Position numbers and translations under genes: made by a program
From: an uncultured Fidelibacterota bacterium
GTDB lineage: Bacteria; Fidelibacterota; Marinisomatia; Marinisomatales; Marinisomataceae
Direction: 5' to 3'
Length of the DNA stretch: 64,000 nucleotides
NCBI GenBank assembly: GCA_902624275.1
Contig: CACNWW010000001.1
Span: 328,601 to 392,600 of the forward strand
The notes under the pieces: model-generated
The model's input: the letters and a program-made list of their open reading frames with translations, nothing else
The model's database searches: none
What the model was told of the DNA's origin: nothing
In this document: piece after piece, positions 34,069-42,498 of the stretch
Layout: each line of letters begins with the position of its first letter
Position numbering within the stretch: position 1 is the stretch's first letter

Positions 34069-36107
34069 TGGAAAATCTATTCTATTTAATACCACTGTCA
34101 GGATTAATGGCAGTTGTATTTGGATTAATAAGAAGTAAATGGATCTCTGATCAGAATCCTGGAAATGAAAAAATGCAAGAGATTGGCTTAGCAATTCGCG
34201 AAGGAGCTACAGCTTTTCTTTTAAGAGAATATAAAGTTTTAACAATATTTGTTTTAACAGTTGCAGCACTTCTGTACTGGGTAAACATATCATCTGAGAC
34301 TACAGAAGTAGCATTGTCTTTTATAGTTGGTGCAATTTGTAGTGGTTTAGCTGGTGCTTTAGGCATGAGAGTTGCAACACTTGCAAACCACAGAACTACA
34401 GAAGCTGCAAGAAACAGTTTAAGTAAAGCGCTTGCAGTTGCTTTCAACGGTGGTGCTGTTATGGGTATGAACGTTGTAGGTTTAGGAATTTTAGGATTAT
34501 CCCTACTATTTTATTTATATGGTGGCTTAAGCGGTTCGGAAGACTTTTCACTAGTAATGACTAAAGTTTCCGGTTTTGCAATGGGCGCTTCATCAATTGC
34601 TTTATTTGCCCGTGTAGGTGGTGGAATCTATACTAAAGCTGCTGATGTTGGGGCAGATTTAGTTGGAAAAGTAGAAGCAGGAATTCCTGAAGACGATCCA
34701 AGAAATCCAGCAACCATTGCTGATAATGTAGGTGATAATGTAGGAGATGTTGCAGGAATGGGTGCAGATCTTTTTGAATCTTATGTAGGCTCAATGATTG
34801 GAGCTATGGTTTTAGCAGCAGCGTCTGGAGAAAAAAGCTTAGTATTTCTACCATTATTTTTAGCAGCATCTGGAATTATAGTTTCTATTCTTGGTACATT
34901 TTTTGTAAAAACAAAAGAGGGGGGAAATCCTCAAACAGCACTAAATATTGGTGTATTTGGTTCAGGATTTGTAATGACCGTGGTAAGCTACTATTTGATT
35001 GGTAGACTGATCGAAAACCCCGTCATTTTAGCAGATGGATATCAAAATGTACAAGCGCTTGATTTATTTTTTGCTACTGTAGTCGGTTTAGTTTCAGGAA
35101 TTTTAATCGGAGTATTAACAGAATATTACACTTCCGATCATCAGAAACCATCACAAAATGTCGCAGCTTCAAGTGAAACAGGATCAGCTACAAATATTAT
35201 TTCCGGCCTGGCTAATGGAATGTTTTCAACTGCCTTGCCTGTATTGGTAATTGCACTTTCCATCCTTGGGGCATATCACTTTGCTCATTTATATGGTATT
35301 GCTTTAGCTGCGCTTGGTATGCTATCAACAATTGGAATTCAATTAGCAGTTGATGCTTATGGTCCAATTGCAGACAATGCTGGCGGTATCGCTGAAATGG
35401 CAGAGCTCCCAAAAGAAGTGCGTGAAAGAACTGATAAGCTTGATGCAGTGGGTAATACTACAGCAGCTATTGGTAAAGGTTTTGCTATTGGTTCTGCTGC
35501 CTTAACATCTTTAGCGTTATTTGCAGCATTTAGAGAAACAGTTGGTGGCTTAACCTTAGATATTAATAACCCTCAAGTTATGGCAGGTCTATTAATCGGT
35601 TCATCATTACCATTCGTATTTTCAGCTCTTGCAATGCAGGCGGTTGGAGATGCTGCCTTTGAAATGATTGAAGAGGTTAGAAGACAATTTAGAGAAATCA
35701 AGGGCTTACTTGATGGAAAAGCAAAAGCAGATTATGCTAAATGTGTTGATATTGCAACTACAGCTGCAATCAATAAAATGGTACTACCTGGAGCATTGGC
35801 AGTGTTCACACCAATTATCTTTGGCTTAGTATTAGGTCAAAAAGAAATGCTTGGTGGTATTTTAGCTGGAGTGACAGTAACCGGAGTTTTACTAGCAATC
35901 TTTATGTCAAATGCTGGTGGATCTTGGGACAATGCAAAAAAATACATAGAATCTGGTAATCACGGAGGAAAAGGTAGTACAGCACACAAAGCTGCAGTTG
36001 TCGGTGATACAGTTGGGGACCCTTTTAAAGATACTGCGGGACCATCACTTAATATTTTAATCAAATTGATATCAGTGGTATCGCTTGTAATCGCACCGCT
36101 TATATAA
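34068..36107 (+). CDS. hppA: Membrane-bound pyrophosphatase, K+-dependent type (ion pump)
   Basis: A 679-residue integral membrane PPase with about 15-16 helices, coupling PPi hydrolysis to H+ and/or Na+ export. The PPi site is seen in [18 protein letters not shown] and [20 protein letters not shown], the second acidic motif in DNAGGIAEM and the third in [17 protein letters not shown]. The segment [18 protein letters not shown] has Ala where K+-independent pumps have Lys (GNTTKA), so it should need K+. Whether it pumps H+, Na+ or both cannot be read confidently. The start is GTG, overlapping pth. Together with ppdK it suggests PPi is an energy currency in this cell. Confidence 0.96.
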   Translation: MENLFYLIPLSGLMAVVFGLIRSKWISDQNPGNEKMQEIGLAIREGATAFLLREYKVLTIFVLTVAALLYWVNISSETTEVALSFIVGAICSGLAGALGMRVATLANHRTTEAARNSLSKALAVAFNGGAVMGMNVVGLGILGLSLLFYLYGGLSGSEDFSLVMTKVSGFAMGASSIALFARVGGGIYTKAADVGADLVGKVEAGIPEDDPRNPATIADNVGDNVGDVAGMGADLFESYVGSMIGAMVLAAASGEKSLVFLPLFLAASGIIVSILGTFFVKTKEGGNPQTALNIGVFGSGFVMTVVSYYLIGRLIENPVILADGYQNVQALDLFFATVVGLVSGILIGVLTEYYTSDHQKPSQNVAASSETGSATNIISGLANGMFSTALPVLVIALSILGAYHFAHLYGIALAALGMLSTIGIQLAVDAYGPIADNAGGIAEMAELPKEVRERTDKLDAVGNTTAAIGKGFAIGSAALTSLALFAAFRETVGGLTLDINNPQVMAGLLIGSSLPFVFSALAMQAVGDAAFEMIEEVRRQFREIKGLLDGKAKADYAKCVDIATTAAINKMVLPGALAVFTPIIFGLVLGQKEMLGGILAGVTVTGVLLAIFMSNAGGSWDNAKKYIESGNHGGKGSTAHKAAVVGDTVGDPFKDTAGPSLNILIKLISVVSLVIAPLI

Positions 36108-36118
36108 TGGAGAAAATA

Positions 36119-36472
36119 ATGAATTATTATGAAGTACTATACATTTTGAACCCAAACTTTAATAAAGAACAAATTGCCGAAGTAATGAGCGAGGTGTCTG
36201 ACTTTGTTAAAAAGAAAAATCATGGTGTAGTTAATCACGATTTTTGGGGCAAAAAACAATTAGCATATAATGTGAAAAAACATAGATATGGAAACTTTAT
36301 TTTGCTAAATACAGAATTTAAAGATGCAAACTTTGTTAACGAGTTTAAAGTATTTTTAAATCTAAATAAAGAGGTTATGAAATACATGATTATCAAATTA
36401 AATGAAAAACCTTCGAAAGAAACTCAGCAAGAAGTAAGTGCGGAAGAAGGAAATACACAGGAGGGAAATTAA
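36119..36472 (+). CDS. rpsF: 30S ribosomal protein S6
   Basis: A 117-residue S6 that binds 16S rRNA with S18. It begins [12 protein letters not shown], has [27 protein letters not shown] and a C-terminal Glu-rich tail. I start at the ATG at 36119 because GGAG at 36109-36112 sits six bases upstream and MxYYE is the usual S6 start; an earlier ATG at 36107 overlaps the hppA stop and would add four residues. It is first of rpsF-rpsR-rplI. The ssb gene that often separates rpsF and rpsR is absent. Confidence 0.95.
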   Translation: MNYYEVLYILNPNFNKEQIAEVMSEVSDFVKKKNHGVVNHDFWGKKQLAYNVKKHRYGNFILLNTEFKDANFVNEFKVFLNLNKEVMKYMIIKLNEKPSKETQQEVSAEEGNTQEGN

Positions 36473-36696
36473 TGTTATCTAGTAGGAAAAAATCCTGTTA
36501 TTTTAAAAGAAATAACATTCAAGAAATTGATTATAAAGATGTTAAGCTCTTAACAAAATTTATAAATGATCAAGGTAAAATAACTCCACGAAGAGTTACC
36601 GGTACAAGTAGTAAAATGCATAGAAAGCTTGTATTAGCAATTAAAAGAGCAAGGAATATTGCATTAATTCCATTTGCTGCAGTAGATAGGGATTAA
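36472..36696 (+). CDS. rpsR: 30S ribosomal protein S18
   Basis: A 74-residue S18, partner of S6 on the small-subunit platform. [22 protein letters not shown], then [39 protein letters not shown] is the standard S18 core in order. The single Cys (SCYF) stands where zinc-binding S18 forms have two or more, so it is a non-zinc type. It starts at TAATG shared with rpsF. Confidence 0.97.
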   Translation: MLSSRKKSCYFKRNNIQEIDYKDVKLLTKFINDQGKITPRRVTGTSSKMHRKLVLAIKRARNIALIPFAAVDRD

Positions 36697-36697
36697 A

Positions 36698-37144
36698 ATG
36701 AAAGTTATTTTAAAAGAAGATGTACATAATCTAGGACAACAAGGCGATGTTGTTGAAGTAAAAGCTGGATATGCTAGGAACTACTTAATGCCACAAAAAC
36801 TTGCAATTCTTTTTACTGAACAACAGCAAAGAAGCATTGAAGAGGCTGAAAGGGCAGAGGCCAGAAAATTAGATAGGGAAAAAGATCAAATAGAATCAAT
36901 TTTAAAAAAGCTGAAATCTTTAAACCTGTCATTAAAAATGAAATCGGAAGAGGATAATAAGCTTTTTGGTTCTGTAACAAAACTTGATATTGTTAAGCTG
37001 TTAGAAGAAAGCGGTGTGAAAATCGATAAAAAGTATATTCAATTAACTTCTCCTATTAAGACTTTAGGGGAGCATACAGTCAATGTATCATTTACTAAAG
37101 ACATGTCAGAAAGTTTTACTGTCTTAGTTGAGAAAGAAGATTAA
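36698..37144 (+). CDS. rplI: 50S ribosomal protein L9
   Basis: A 148-residue L9. The N-terminal domain MKVILKEDVHNLGQQGDVVEVKAGYARNYLMPQKLA is canonical, followed by the long connecting helix (about residues 45-75) and a C-terminal domain with KLFGSVTKLDIVKLL and IDKKYIQL. It binds 23S rRNA near the L1 stalk. It is the last gene of the long plus-strand run from uvrA. Its TAA shares a TTAA tetramer with the stop of the convergent Cys-containing protein gene. Confidence 0.97.
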   Translation: MKVILKEDVHNLGQQGDVVEVKAGYARNYLMPQKLAILFTEQQQRSIEEAERAEARKLDREKDQIESILKKLKSLNLSLKMKSEEDNKLFGSVTKLDIVKLLEESGVKIDKKYIQLTSPIKTLGEHTVNVSFTKDMSESFTVLVEKED

Positions 37145-37572
37145 CCTCTTATAGACTTAATAATTTCCTTTTGTGAGTTACATTTATTACAGAAGATAAC
37201 CATATCTTTGTATTCAGACTCTTGTTGTTTACAGCTTTCATCGTTTTTGCATCCGTACACATAACGATATATATCCTGTACCTCTTTTTCTATTGAATTT
37301 GATGATTTCCTAAGCCAATTTCTGAAAAAAGCTTTATAATCTTTTTTACGTTTTTGATTAGCTTGAAGCCAATCAAGCATTTTTAGTAGTTCAAATTCAA
37401 TATCTAATGATGGAAATTTTTGAGACCATTTATCAATATTTTTTTTGATATCATCAATTTGATCTTTTTTGCTTGGCAATTTTGTTTTTGCAACAGGGTC
37501 AAGCTTATCTAACCTTTTTTCTAAAATCTCAATTCTTTTTAATAATGTATTTATATCTGCTTTTTTTTCCAT
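37141..37572 (-). CDS. Unknown protein with coiled coil, phage-replication-like helical segment and four C-terminal cysteines
   Basis: A 143-residue protein of unknown function. Residues about 5-28 form a heptad-like coiled coil (INTLLKRIEILEKRLDKLD). Residues 53-88 include FPSLDIEFELLKMLDWLQ and YKAFFRNWLRK, resembling a helical segment I associate with phage replication or helicase-loader proteins (PxxDxxxELxKxxDWLxxN...YxxFxxNWLxR). The C-terminus has C108-x5-C114 and C128-x2-C131, a plausible zinc or metal site. It is a single gene, convergent with rplI by a TTAA shared stop and divergent from the Lrp gene. The family is not recognised; the resemblance is from memory. Confidence 0.7.
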   Translation of the reverse strand: MEKKADINTLLKRIEILEKRLDKLDPVAKTKLPSKKDQIDDIKKNIDKWSQKFPSLDIEFELLKMLDWLQANQKRKKDYKAFFRNWLRKSSNSIEKEVQDIYRYVYGCKNDESCKQQESEYKDMVIFCNKCNSQKEIIKSIRG

Positions 37573-37606
37573 AATTACTTATTTTGTAAAACATTAATTC
37601 ATTAAC

Positions 37607-37647
37607 TATATTTAATGAGGACACAATAATTTATTAATTAATTTATA
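37607..37647. promoter_or_regulatory. AT-rich candidate operator/promoter region upstream of the Lrp gene
   Basis: The 97-base divergent spacer between the Cys-containing protein gene and the Lrp gene is nearly all A/T. It contains TATATTTAAT (37607-37616) and TAATTAATTTATA (37635-37647). Both strings recur exactly in the spacer before the glutamine synthetase gene. Lrp/AsnC proteins bind AT-rich sites and commonly regulate themselves. A shared-operator role is inference; AT-rich repeats can match by chance. Confidence 0.35.
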
Positions 37648-37669
37648 ATTTCAGTTAAAAATTTTAATT

Positions 37670-38134
37670 ATGGTAGATAAAATTGATATATCAATACTTG
37701 AAATCATTCAACAGGATGGTAGGGCATCGGTGAGTGAAATAGCTAAAGCTGTGAAGCTATCTATCCCTGCTGCAGGTGAGCGTATTAAAAAACTTTCAGA
37801 AAAAGGATTGATTAATAAATTTGCGGCTATTTTAGACCATAAAAAAGCTGGGTTAGATCTAACGGCCTTTGTGTTTATAGTAAGCGAACATTCAGATCAT
37901 TATTCTAAATTTGTTAATGAAGCAAACAATTGTAAAGCTGTACTAGAATGTCATTCAATTACTGGTGGTGGCTCACACATCCTAAAAGTGAGAGTTGAGA
38001 ATTCTCAAGCCCTTGAAGATCTATTATATGAGATTCAAAATTGGCCAGGAGTATCAAGAACTCAATCAAACCTAGTTCTTTCAACATATAAAGAAGAAAC
38101 CGAAATTGACCTTAATATATTAGGTAAAAAATAA
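37670..38134 (+). CDS. Lrp/AsnC family transcriptional regulator
   Basis: A 154-residue regulator. The N-terminal helix-turn-helix spans about residues 4-50 (DISILEIIQQDGRASVSEIAKAVKLSIPAAGERIKKLSEKGLI), and the C-terminal RAM ligand-binding domain follows with AFVFIVSE, CHSITGGGSHILKVRVEN and VSRTQSNLVLSTYKE. Such proteins form octamers and respond to amino acids, most often controlling amino-acid metabolism. It sits directly upstream of glutamine synthetase in the same direction with a 92-base spacer, suggesting it senses glutamine or a related amino acid and controls that gene and itself. Confidence 0.93.
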   Translation: MVDKIDISILEIIQQDGRASVSEIAKAVKLSIPAAGERIKKLSEKGLINKFAAILDHKKAGLDLTAFVFIVSEHSDHYSKFVNEANNCKAVLECHSITGGGSHILKVRVENSQALEDLLYEIQNWPGVSRTQSNLVLSTYKEETEIDLNILGKK

Positions 38135-38146
38135 TTATTTTATAAA

Positions 38147-38220
38147 TAATTAATTTATATTATCCAATTTTATAAATATATTTAATCTTAAATAAACTAT
38201 ACATTTTCTAAAAAAAGGGG
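38147..38220 (+). promoter_or_regulatory. Promoter/leader region of the glutamine synthetase gene with motifs shared with the Lrp promoter
   Basis: The spacer holds TAATTAATTTATA (38147-38159) and TATATTTAAT (38177-38186), both exact copies of strings before the Lrp gene. A plausible -10 box TATACA lies at 38198-38203 and a GGGG Shine-Dalgarno core at 38217-38220, six bases before the ATG. No good -35 box is seen, which would fit an activator-dependent promoter. The interpretation as an Lrp-controlled promoter is inferred from sequence and position. Confidence 0.4.
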
Positions 38221-38226
38221 AAATTA

Positions 38227-39237
38227 ATGAAAGTTAAAGCAGAGTATATTTGGATCGATGGGTATAGACCTACCGCAGGTTTAAGATCAAAAACTAAAGT
38301 ATTAGATAACTCAGTTGAGTCTGTTTCAGAGCTACCTACTTGGGGTTTTGATGGTTCAAGCACACTACAAGCAGACGGTGGTGATAGCGACTGTATGTTA
38401 AAGCCAGTATGGATGTGTCCTGATCCAATTCGAGGTGGAGAAAATATTTTAGTTATGAATGAGGTTTGCAATGCTGATGGGACTCCTCATAGATCAAATG
38501 CGAGAGCAGCATTAGTTGAGACTGCCAGTAAATTTGCTAATCATAATCCCTGGTTCGGCATTGAACAAGAGTATGTACTTATGGATGGAAAGCAGCCTGC
38601 AGGTTGGCCATCAGAAGGTTTTCCAGAAAGGCCGCAAGGGCCATATTACTGCAGTGTTGGTGCTGAAGATGTAGCAGCACGTTCAATGGTAGAAGACCAC
38701 CTAGACTTATGTTTAGAGGCGGGACTGGAAGTGTCAGGTGTTAATGCAGAAGTAATGTTGGGACAATGGGAATATCAAGTTGGTCCACTGCCTGCACTGG
38801 AGGTTGCTGACCAATTATGGGTAGCAAGATGGTTGCTAGAAAGAGTTGGTGAAGAATATGGTTTAAGAGTAGAGTTACATCCAAAGCCAATAAAGGGTGA
38901 TTGGAATGGTTCGGGTGCACATATCAATTATAGTACAGCTGCTATGCGTGCGGATGGAGGTTTGAAAGTAATTGAAGATGCCTGTGAAAAGCTTGGAAAC
39001 AATATCAAGAAACATATAGCTGTTTATGGAGATGCTAACGAAGAGCGTTTAACAGGTGATCACGAAACATGTAGTATTAATGAGTTTAAATATGGTGTTA
39101 GTGACAGAGGTGCATCAATTAGAATACCAATGGGAGTGGCAAATGATGGTAAAGGATATTTAGAAGACAGAAGACCTGCATCAAATGTTGATCCCTATAA
39201 AGCATGTAATGCTTTAATTGATACAACATGTAGTTAA
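38227..39237 (+). CDS. glnII: Glutamine synthetase, type II (eukaryote-like GlnII)
   Basis: A 336-residue type II glutamine synthetase, the short decameric form typical of eukaryotes and rhizobial GlnII, not the 450-470-residue GSI. It starts KAEYIWIDGYRPTAGLRSKT, has WGFDGSSTLQADGGDSDC and KPVWMCPDPIRGG in the N-terminal domain, WFGIEQEYVLMD with the metal-binding Glu, WEYQVGPLPALEVADQLWVARW, and GDWNGSGAHINYST. It assimilates ammonium into glutamine. GSI-style adenylylation control is not expected; regulation by the adjacent Lrp-type protein is likely. No GSI or PII gene is in the window. Confidence 0.95.
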   Translation: MKVKAEYIWIDGYRPTAGLRSKTKVLDNSVESVSELPTWGFDGSSTLQADGGDSDCMLKPVWMCPDPIRGGENILVMNEVCNADGTPHRSNARAALVETASKFANHNPWFGIEQEYVLMDGKQPAGWPSEGFPERPQGPYYCSVGAEDVAARSMVEDHLDLCLEAGLEVSGVNAEVMLGQWEYQVGPLPALEVADQLWVARWLLERVGEEYGLRVELHPKPIKGDWNGSGAHINYSTAAMRADGGLKVIEDACEKLGNNIKKHIAVYGDANEERLTGDHETCSINEFKYGVSDRGASIRIPMGVANDGKGYLEDRRPASNVDPYKACNALIDTTCS

Positions 39238-39277
39238 ATTTTTTGGATTTTTGAGGTCATATTCTTAATCTAGGCTT

Positions 39278-40312
39278 ATGATTTCACAACGGTTACTTGG
39301 GTGGTACTCACATAATAAGAGAATATTGCCTTGGAGAGAAACTAAAAATCCTTATAAAATATGGATTTCTGAAATAATGCTACAACAAACACAAGTAGCA
39401 ACAGTCATTCCATATTATGAAAGGTGGATGAAAAGCTTCCCAAATATAGAAGCGCTTGCGAAAGCTGACTATGATTATGTGCTAAAACATTGGGAAGGGC
39501 TAGGATATTATTCTAGATGCAAAAATATTCATGCAACCGCCAAATCTTTAAATGGAAAACTTCCAGAAACATTCAATGAGCTTATAAAACTTCCAGGTAT
39601 TGGAGAATATACAGCAAAGACTATATTAGCCATAGCTTACAACAAAAAAGAGGTTGGGGTTGATACAAATTTAGAGCGCGTTGGTTTTAGACTTCTTGGT
39701 TTAAAGAAGAAATCGAAGTTTAATAATAATAGGGTAAAAAAATTTCTTGAAAATATTCAGGATAAATCAAAACCAGGAGACTTTAATCAAGCTCTTATGG
39801 ATCTTGGTAGCAGTCTATGTCAGGCCAAAGCGGTTGAATGTATTCCATGCCCTATTGTAGACGATTGTAAAGCTTCTACAAATGATAATCCTTTGGAATA
39901 CCCAGAAATGAAAAAGAGCAAACCTATCCCAACATTAAATATTGCCGTTTGCATAATTTTTCATAATGATAAGTTATTGGTCATGCAACGACCCAAACAT
40001 AAAATGCTTGGCGGTCTTTGGGAATTTCCTGGAGGAAAAATTGAAAAAGGGGAATCAAAACAAGCTGCGGTAATCAGAGAAATTTTTGAAGAAACATGCC
40101 TAATTATAAATAATCCAAAATATCTTGGAGAAGTGAGACACCAATATAGTCATTTTAAAGTCAAAATATCTTTATTTCAGCATCATAAAAAAGATATTAG
40201 CTCTCTTAAAATTAAAGAAAATTATTTATGGACATCGATAGAAGGGTTAAATAGCTTAGCTTTACCAAAAGCAAATCATAAGATGTTAGACTTTCTGAAA
40301 AAGTTAGATTAA
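39278..40312 (+). CDS. mutY: A/G-specific adenine glycosylase with a near-intact Nudix box
   Basis: A 344-residue MutY that removes adenine opposite 8-oxoguanine. The catalytic Glu is E33 (SEIMLQQTQV), helix-hairpin-helix LPGIGEYTA spans about 105-113, and the catalytic Asp is D129 (GVDTNLERV). The 4Fe-4S cluster ligands are C181-x6-C188-x2-C191-x5-C197. The C-terminal Nudix-fold domain (about 220-344) contains RHQYSHFKV, the 8-oxoG recognition loop. Unusually, it also keeps G253-x5-E259-x7-R267-E268-x2-E271-E272, a nearly complete catalytic Nudix box that MutY normally lacks. It is followed closely by the plsC-like gene. Confidence 0.95.
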   Translation: MISQRLLGWYSHNKRILPWRETKNPYKIWISEIMLQQTQVATVIPYYERWMKSFPNIEALAKADYDYVLKHWEGLGYYSRCKNIHATAKSLNGKLPETFNELIKLPGIGEYTAKTILAIAYNKKEVGVDTNLERVGFRLLGLKKKSKFNNNRVKKFLENIQDKSKPGDFNQALMDLGSSLCQAKAVECIPCPIVDDCKASTNDNPLEYPEMKKSKPIPTLNIAVCIIFHNDKLLVMQRPKHKMLGGLWEFPGGKIEKGESKQAAVIREIFEETCLIINNPKYLGEVRHQYSHFKVKISLFQHHKKDISSLKIKENYLWTSIEGLNSLALPKANHKMLDFLKKLD

Positions 40313-40323
40313 TATTGCTCAAT

Positions 40324-41037
40324 ATGATAAAAACCTTAATATCTGCAATCGTATTTTTTTTATTCCTACCATTGTTTGGACTTGTGATGATTATAGGAAT
40401 TATTTTTTCATATATTACGCATTCAAGGAATCTTTACTATCCCTTAATACCACTGTCTAGTCGGTTGCTTATGTTAGTATCTTTTCAATGGTTTAGTGTT
40501 AAAGGTCAAGTTCCTAAAAAAGAAAATGGCCCTTATATCTTTATGTTTAATCATGAATCAATGTTTGATGTATTTATGTTAGGTGGTTCCATTCCTTATT
40601 ATGTAAATGCTATAGGTTGGGAAGGTATTTTTAAATGGCCACTTTTTGGATTTTTTGCTAGACGCTATGGAGCTTATGCTATTACGCATGATAATACTGA
40701 TAAGGCCCGAGAAACTTTGAAAGCTGCTGAAAAAATATTAGTACAAGATGGCGATTCTATGCTGTTTTCTCCAGAGGGACAAAGAACGCTTACTGGAGAG
40801 ATGGGAGAGTTTAAAAAAGGCGGGTTTCATTTTGCAAAAAGTACAAATGTTGCATCAATTGTCCCCGTTGGATTAATTGGAGCTTACAGAGCAAATGTAA
40901 GAAATAGTTGGATTGTTAATCCAGGCAAGCTAACAACAGTATTTGGAGAACCAATTACTCCTGAAGATTATAAAGATTTGACAGTTGAAGAGTTAAGAGA
41001 CTTGACTAAGAAAAGAGTATCAGAACTTTTAGTTTAA
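40324..41037 (+). CDS. plsC: 1-acyl-sn-glycerol-3-phosphate acyltransferase family protein
   Basis: About 237 residues. An N-terminal helix (LISAIVFFLFLPLFGLVMIIGIIF) precedes the PlsC domain. Block I is FNHESMFDVFMLG with the H-x4-D catalytic pair, block II is around GAYAITHDN, block III is FSPEGQRTLTGEMGEFKKGGFHFA and block IV is IVPVGLIGA. It likely makes phosphatidic acid from lysophosphatidate. I choose the ATG at 40324 (MIKTL); a TTG at 40315, three bases after the mutY stop, would add three residues. It overlaps the convergent MFS gene by nine bases. Confidence 0.88.
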   Translation: MIKTLISAIVFFLFLPLFGLVMIIGIIFSYITHSRNLYYPLIPLSSRLLMLVSFQWFSVKGQVPKKENGPYIFMFNHESMFDVFMLGGSIPYYVNAIGWEGIFKWPLFGFFARRYGAYAITHDNTDKARETLKAAEKILVQDGDSMLFSPEGQRTLTGEMGEFKKGGFHFAKSTNVASIVPVGLIGAYRANVRNSWIVNPGKLTTVFGEPITPEDYKDLTVEELRDLTKKRVSELLV

Positions 41038-42225
41038 ATATCTAATTTTAGGATGTAATACTCCTGCAATACCACACAATCCCGCCAGCATACCAAACAA
41101 CAAAAATATTTCATGAATGCTCATGAATTCAGCCAAAAAACCTATAATGCCACTCGAAACCGCTGTCATACTTAAGATGGAAACGGAAATGATTGCAAAG
41201 ATTCTACCCAGCAATTTTTCAGGTATGTTCTTTTGCATTATAGATACCCTTGAAATAATTAAAAAAGGAATCCCTATTCCATGCACGCACGACCAAAAGT
41301 TTAATTGTGTCATAGTTTTAATAAAGTAATAGAAGCAAAAACTTGCGCCATCAATAAATAGTCCTAGAAGAAACAAAGTGCCATGATTGAACTTGTGACC
41401 AATTTTATAAACAGTAGCAGTTCCAATGAGCATGCCAAGACCAACAAAAGCTTCAACAAGCGCAAAATCAGAGGCTGTTCCGCCTAAATAAAGTTTAACG
41501 AAAATTGGTATACCAACAATAGCGGGACCCATAACAAATAGGTTGCTCAGCAAAGTTAACAAAATTATGAAAGCAAAGGTTGTATGTTTTTTAAGATATA
41601 GTATACCTTCCTTTGTTTTATTGAAAATCTTCTTAAAATTTATTTCCTCCTTTTCAACATCATCTTTAGGAGCATGTGATGTTATAAAAGCAGCTGTGAA
41701 ATAGAAGAAAAGACAAAACAGAAATAAATTTTCTACATCATAGATTGTCAGTAGTTGGGCAGCAATAATTGGCCCAATTAATACAGCTGTTTGCCAAGAG
41801 ATATTAACAATTGAGTTAGCTTTTAAAAGACCATCTTTTTCAATTTGTGTTGGTAAATAGGCATTAAACGCAGGTACCATCGGTAGCCCGAATGCATTAT
41901 GAAAAAATGCAATCAAAACAATGACCCAAATAGATTCTATATCGAAGAAAAATAGTATTGGTATTAGCGTCAAGATTAATCCTTGCATTATTGTTGCAAA
42001 TGATATCATCCGAGTTTTTGAAAAAAGATCTACAATTGCTCCAATGAACAGTCCACAAAGTATAGCTGGTAAGTACGATGTCATTGCCACTAGACCAGTA
42101 ATTCTTTCTGAATTTGTTAATTCTAAAACAAGCCATATAAAAGCCACATCATAAATAGCTCTAGCAATAGAATTCATCAGAGGAACTGATAGTAGAAATA
42201 AGTTTAAGTTATTTTGTTTGAACAT
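41029..42225 (-). CDS. MFS permease (EntS-like MFS_3 group)
   Basis: About 398 residues and 12 hydrophobic helices in two halves, with the family pattern ITGLVAMTSYLPAILCGLFIGAIVDLFSKTRMISFA after helix 2 and AFFHNAFGLPMVPAFNAYLPTQI, typical of the MFS_3 group of exporters (EntS and macrolide efflux relatives). A charged cytoplasmic loop (DDVEKEEINFKKIFNKTKEG) separates the halves. Substrate unknown. The first ATG at 42267 would run into the divergent ferredoxin gene; the ATG at 42225 (MFKQNNLN) leaves a 31-base divergent spacer and is preferred. Confidence 0.85.
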   Translation of the reverse strand: MFKQNNLNLFLLSVPLMNSIARAIYDVAFIWLVLELTNSERITGLVAMTSYLPAILCGLFIGAIVDLFSKTRMISFATIMQGLILTLIPILFFFDIESIWVIVLIAFFHNAFGLPMVPAFNAYLPTQIEKDGLLKANSIVNISWQTAVLIGPIIAAQLLTIYDVENLFLFCLFFYFTAAFITSHAPKDDVEKEEINFKKIFNKTKEGILYLKKHTTFAFIILLTLLSNLFVMGPAIVGIPIFVKLYLGGTASDFALVEAFVGLGMLIGTATVYKIGHKFNHGTLFLLGLFIDGASFCFYYFIKTMTQLNFWSCVHGIGIPFLIISRVSIMQKNIPEKLLGRIFAIISVSILSMTAVSSGIIGFLAEFMSIHEIFLLFGMLAGLCGIAGVLHPKIRYLN

Positions 42226-42256
42226 CGGATTGAAACTACGTATAATTAACTTAATT

Positions 42257-42448
42257 ATGACATACATTATAACAAATCCTTGTGTTGGAATATGTGATAC
42301 AGCATATATTGGAGTTTGCCCTGTTGACTGTATTCATGGTCCTGTCGATGCCATTTATGATGAAGATGAAGTACTCGATGAGCATGAGCTATCAATCGAT
42401 AAAAATTATTTTTTTTTAGTCAAGAAATATAAATTGATAATTTTATAA
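42257..42448 (+). pseudogene. Internally collapsed FdxA-type ferredoxin (decayed, or a shrunken variant)
   Basis: A 63-residue product that starts like a 7Fe/FdxA ferredoxin (MTYIITNPCVGIC, VCPVDCIHGP) and then jumps to what looks like a ferredoxin tail (VDAIYDEDEVLDE, IDKNYFFL). The stretch that should carry the second cluster (IDCGACxxxCP) is missing. At residue 17 the 3Fe-cluster ligand Cys of the ACVDVCP motif is Tyr (AYIGVCP). Remaining Cys are 9, 13, 21 and 25. The pattern suggests a deletion between the two similar CPVD/CPVE motifs. I saw no Cys-rich continuation in other frames up to mrp. It may be a pseudogene or a small protein binding one cluster or none. Confidence 0.65.
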
Positions 42449-42498
42449 CATTTTACAGGTTCGTTATCTATTTTTACATTTACACAATAATAAATTAG

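Noticed and set aside
42257-42498. Simple frameshift as the reason for the short ferredoxin
   Set aside because: I read the other frames downstream to the mrp start and found no Cys-rich second cluster motif; the product instead joins directly to a ferredoxin-like tail, which fits a deletion better.
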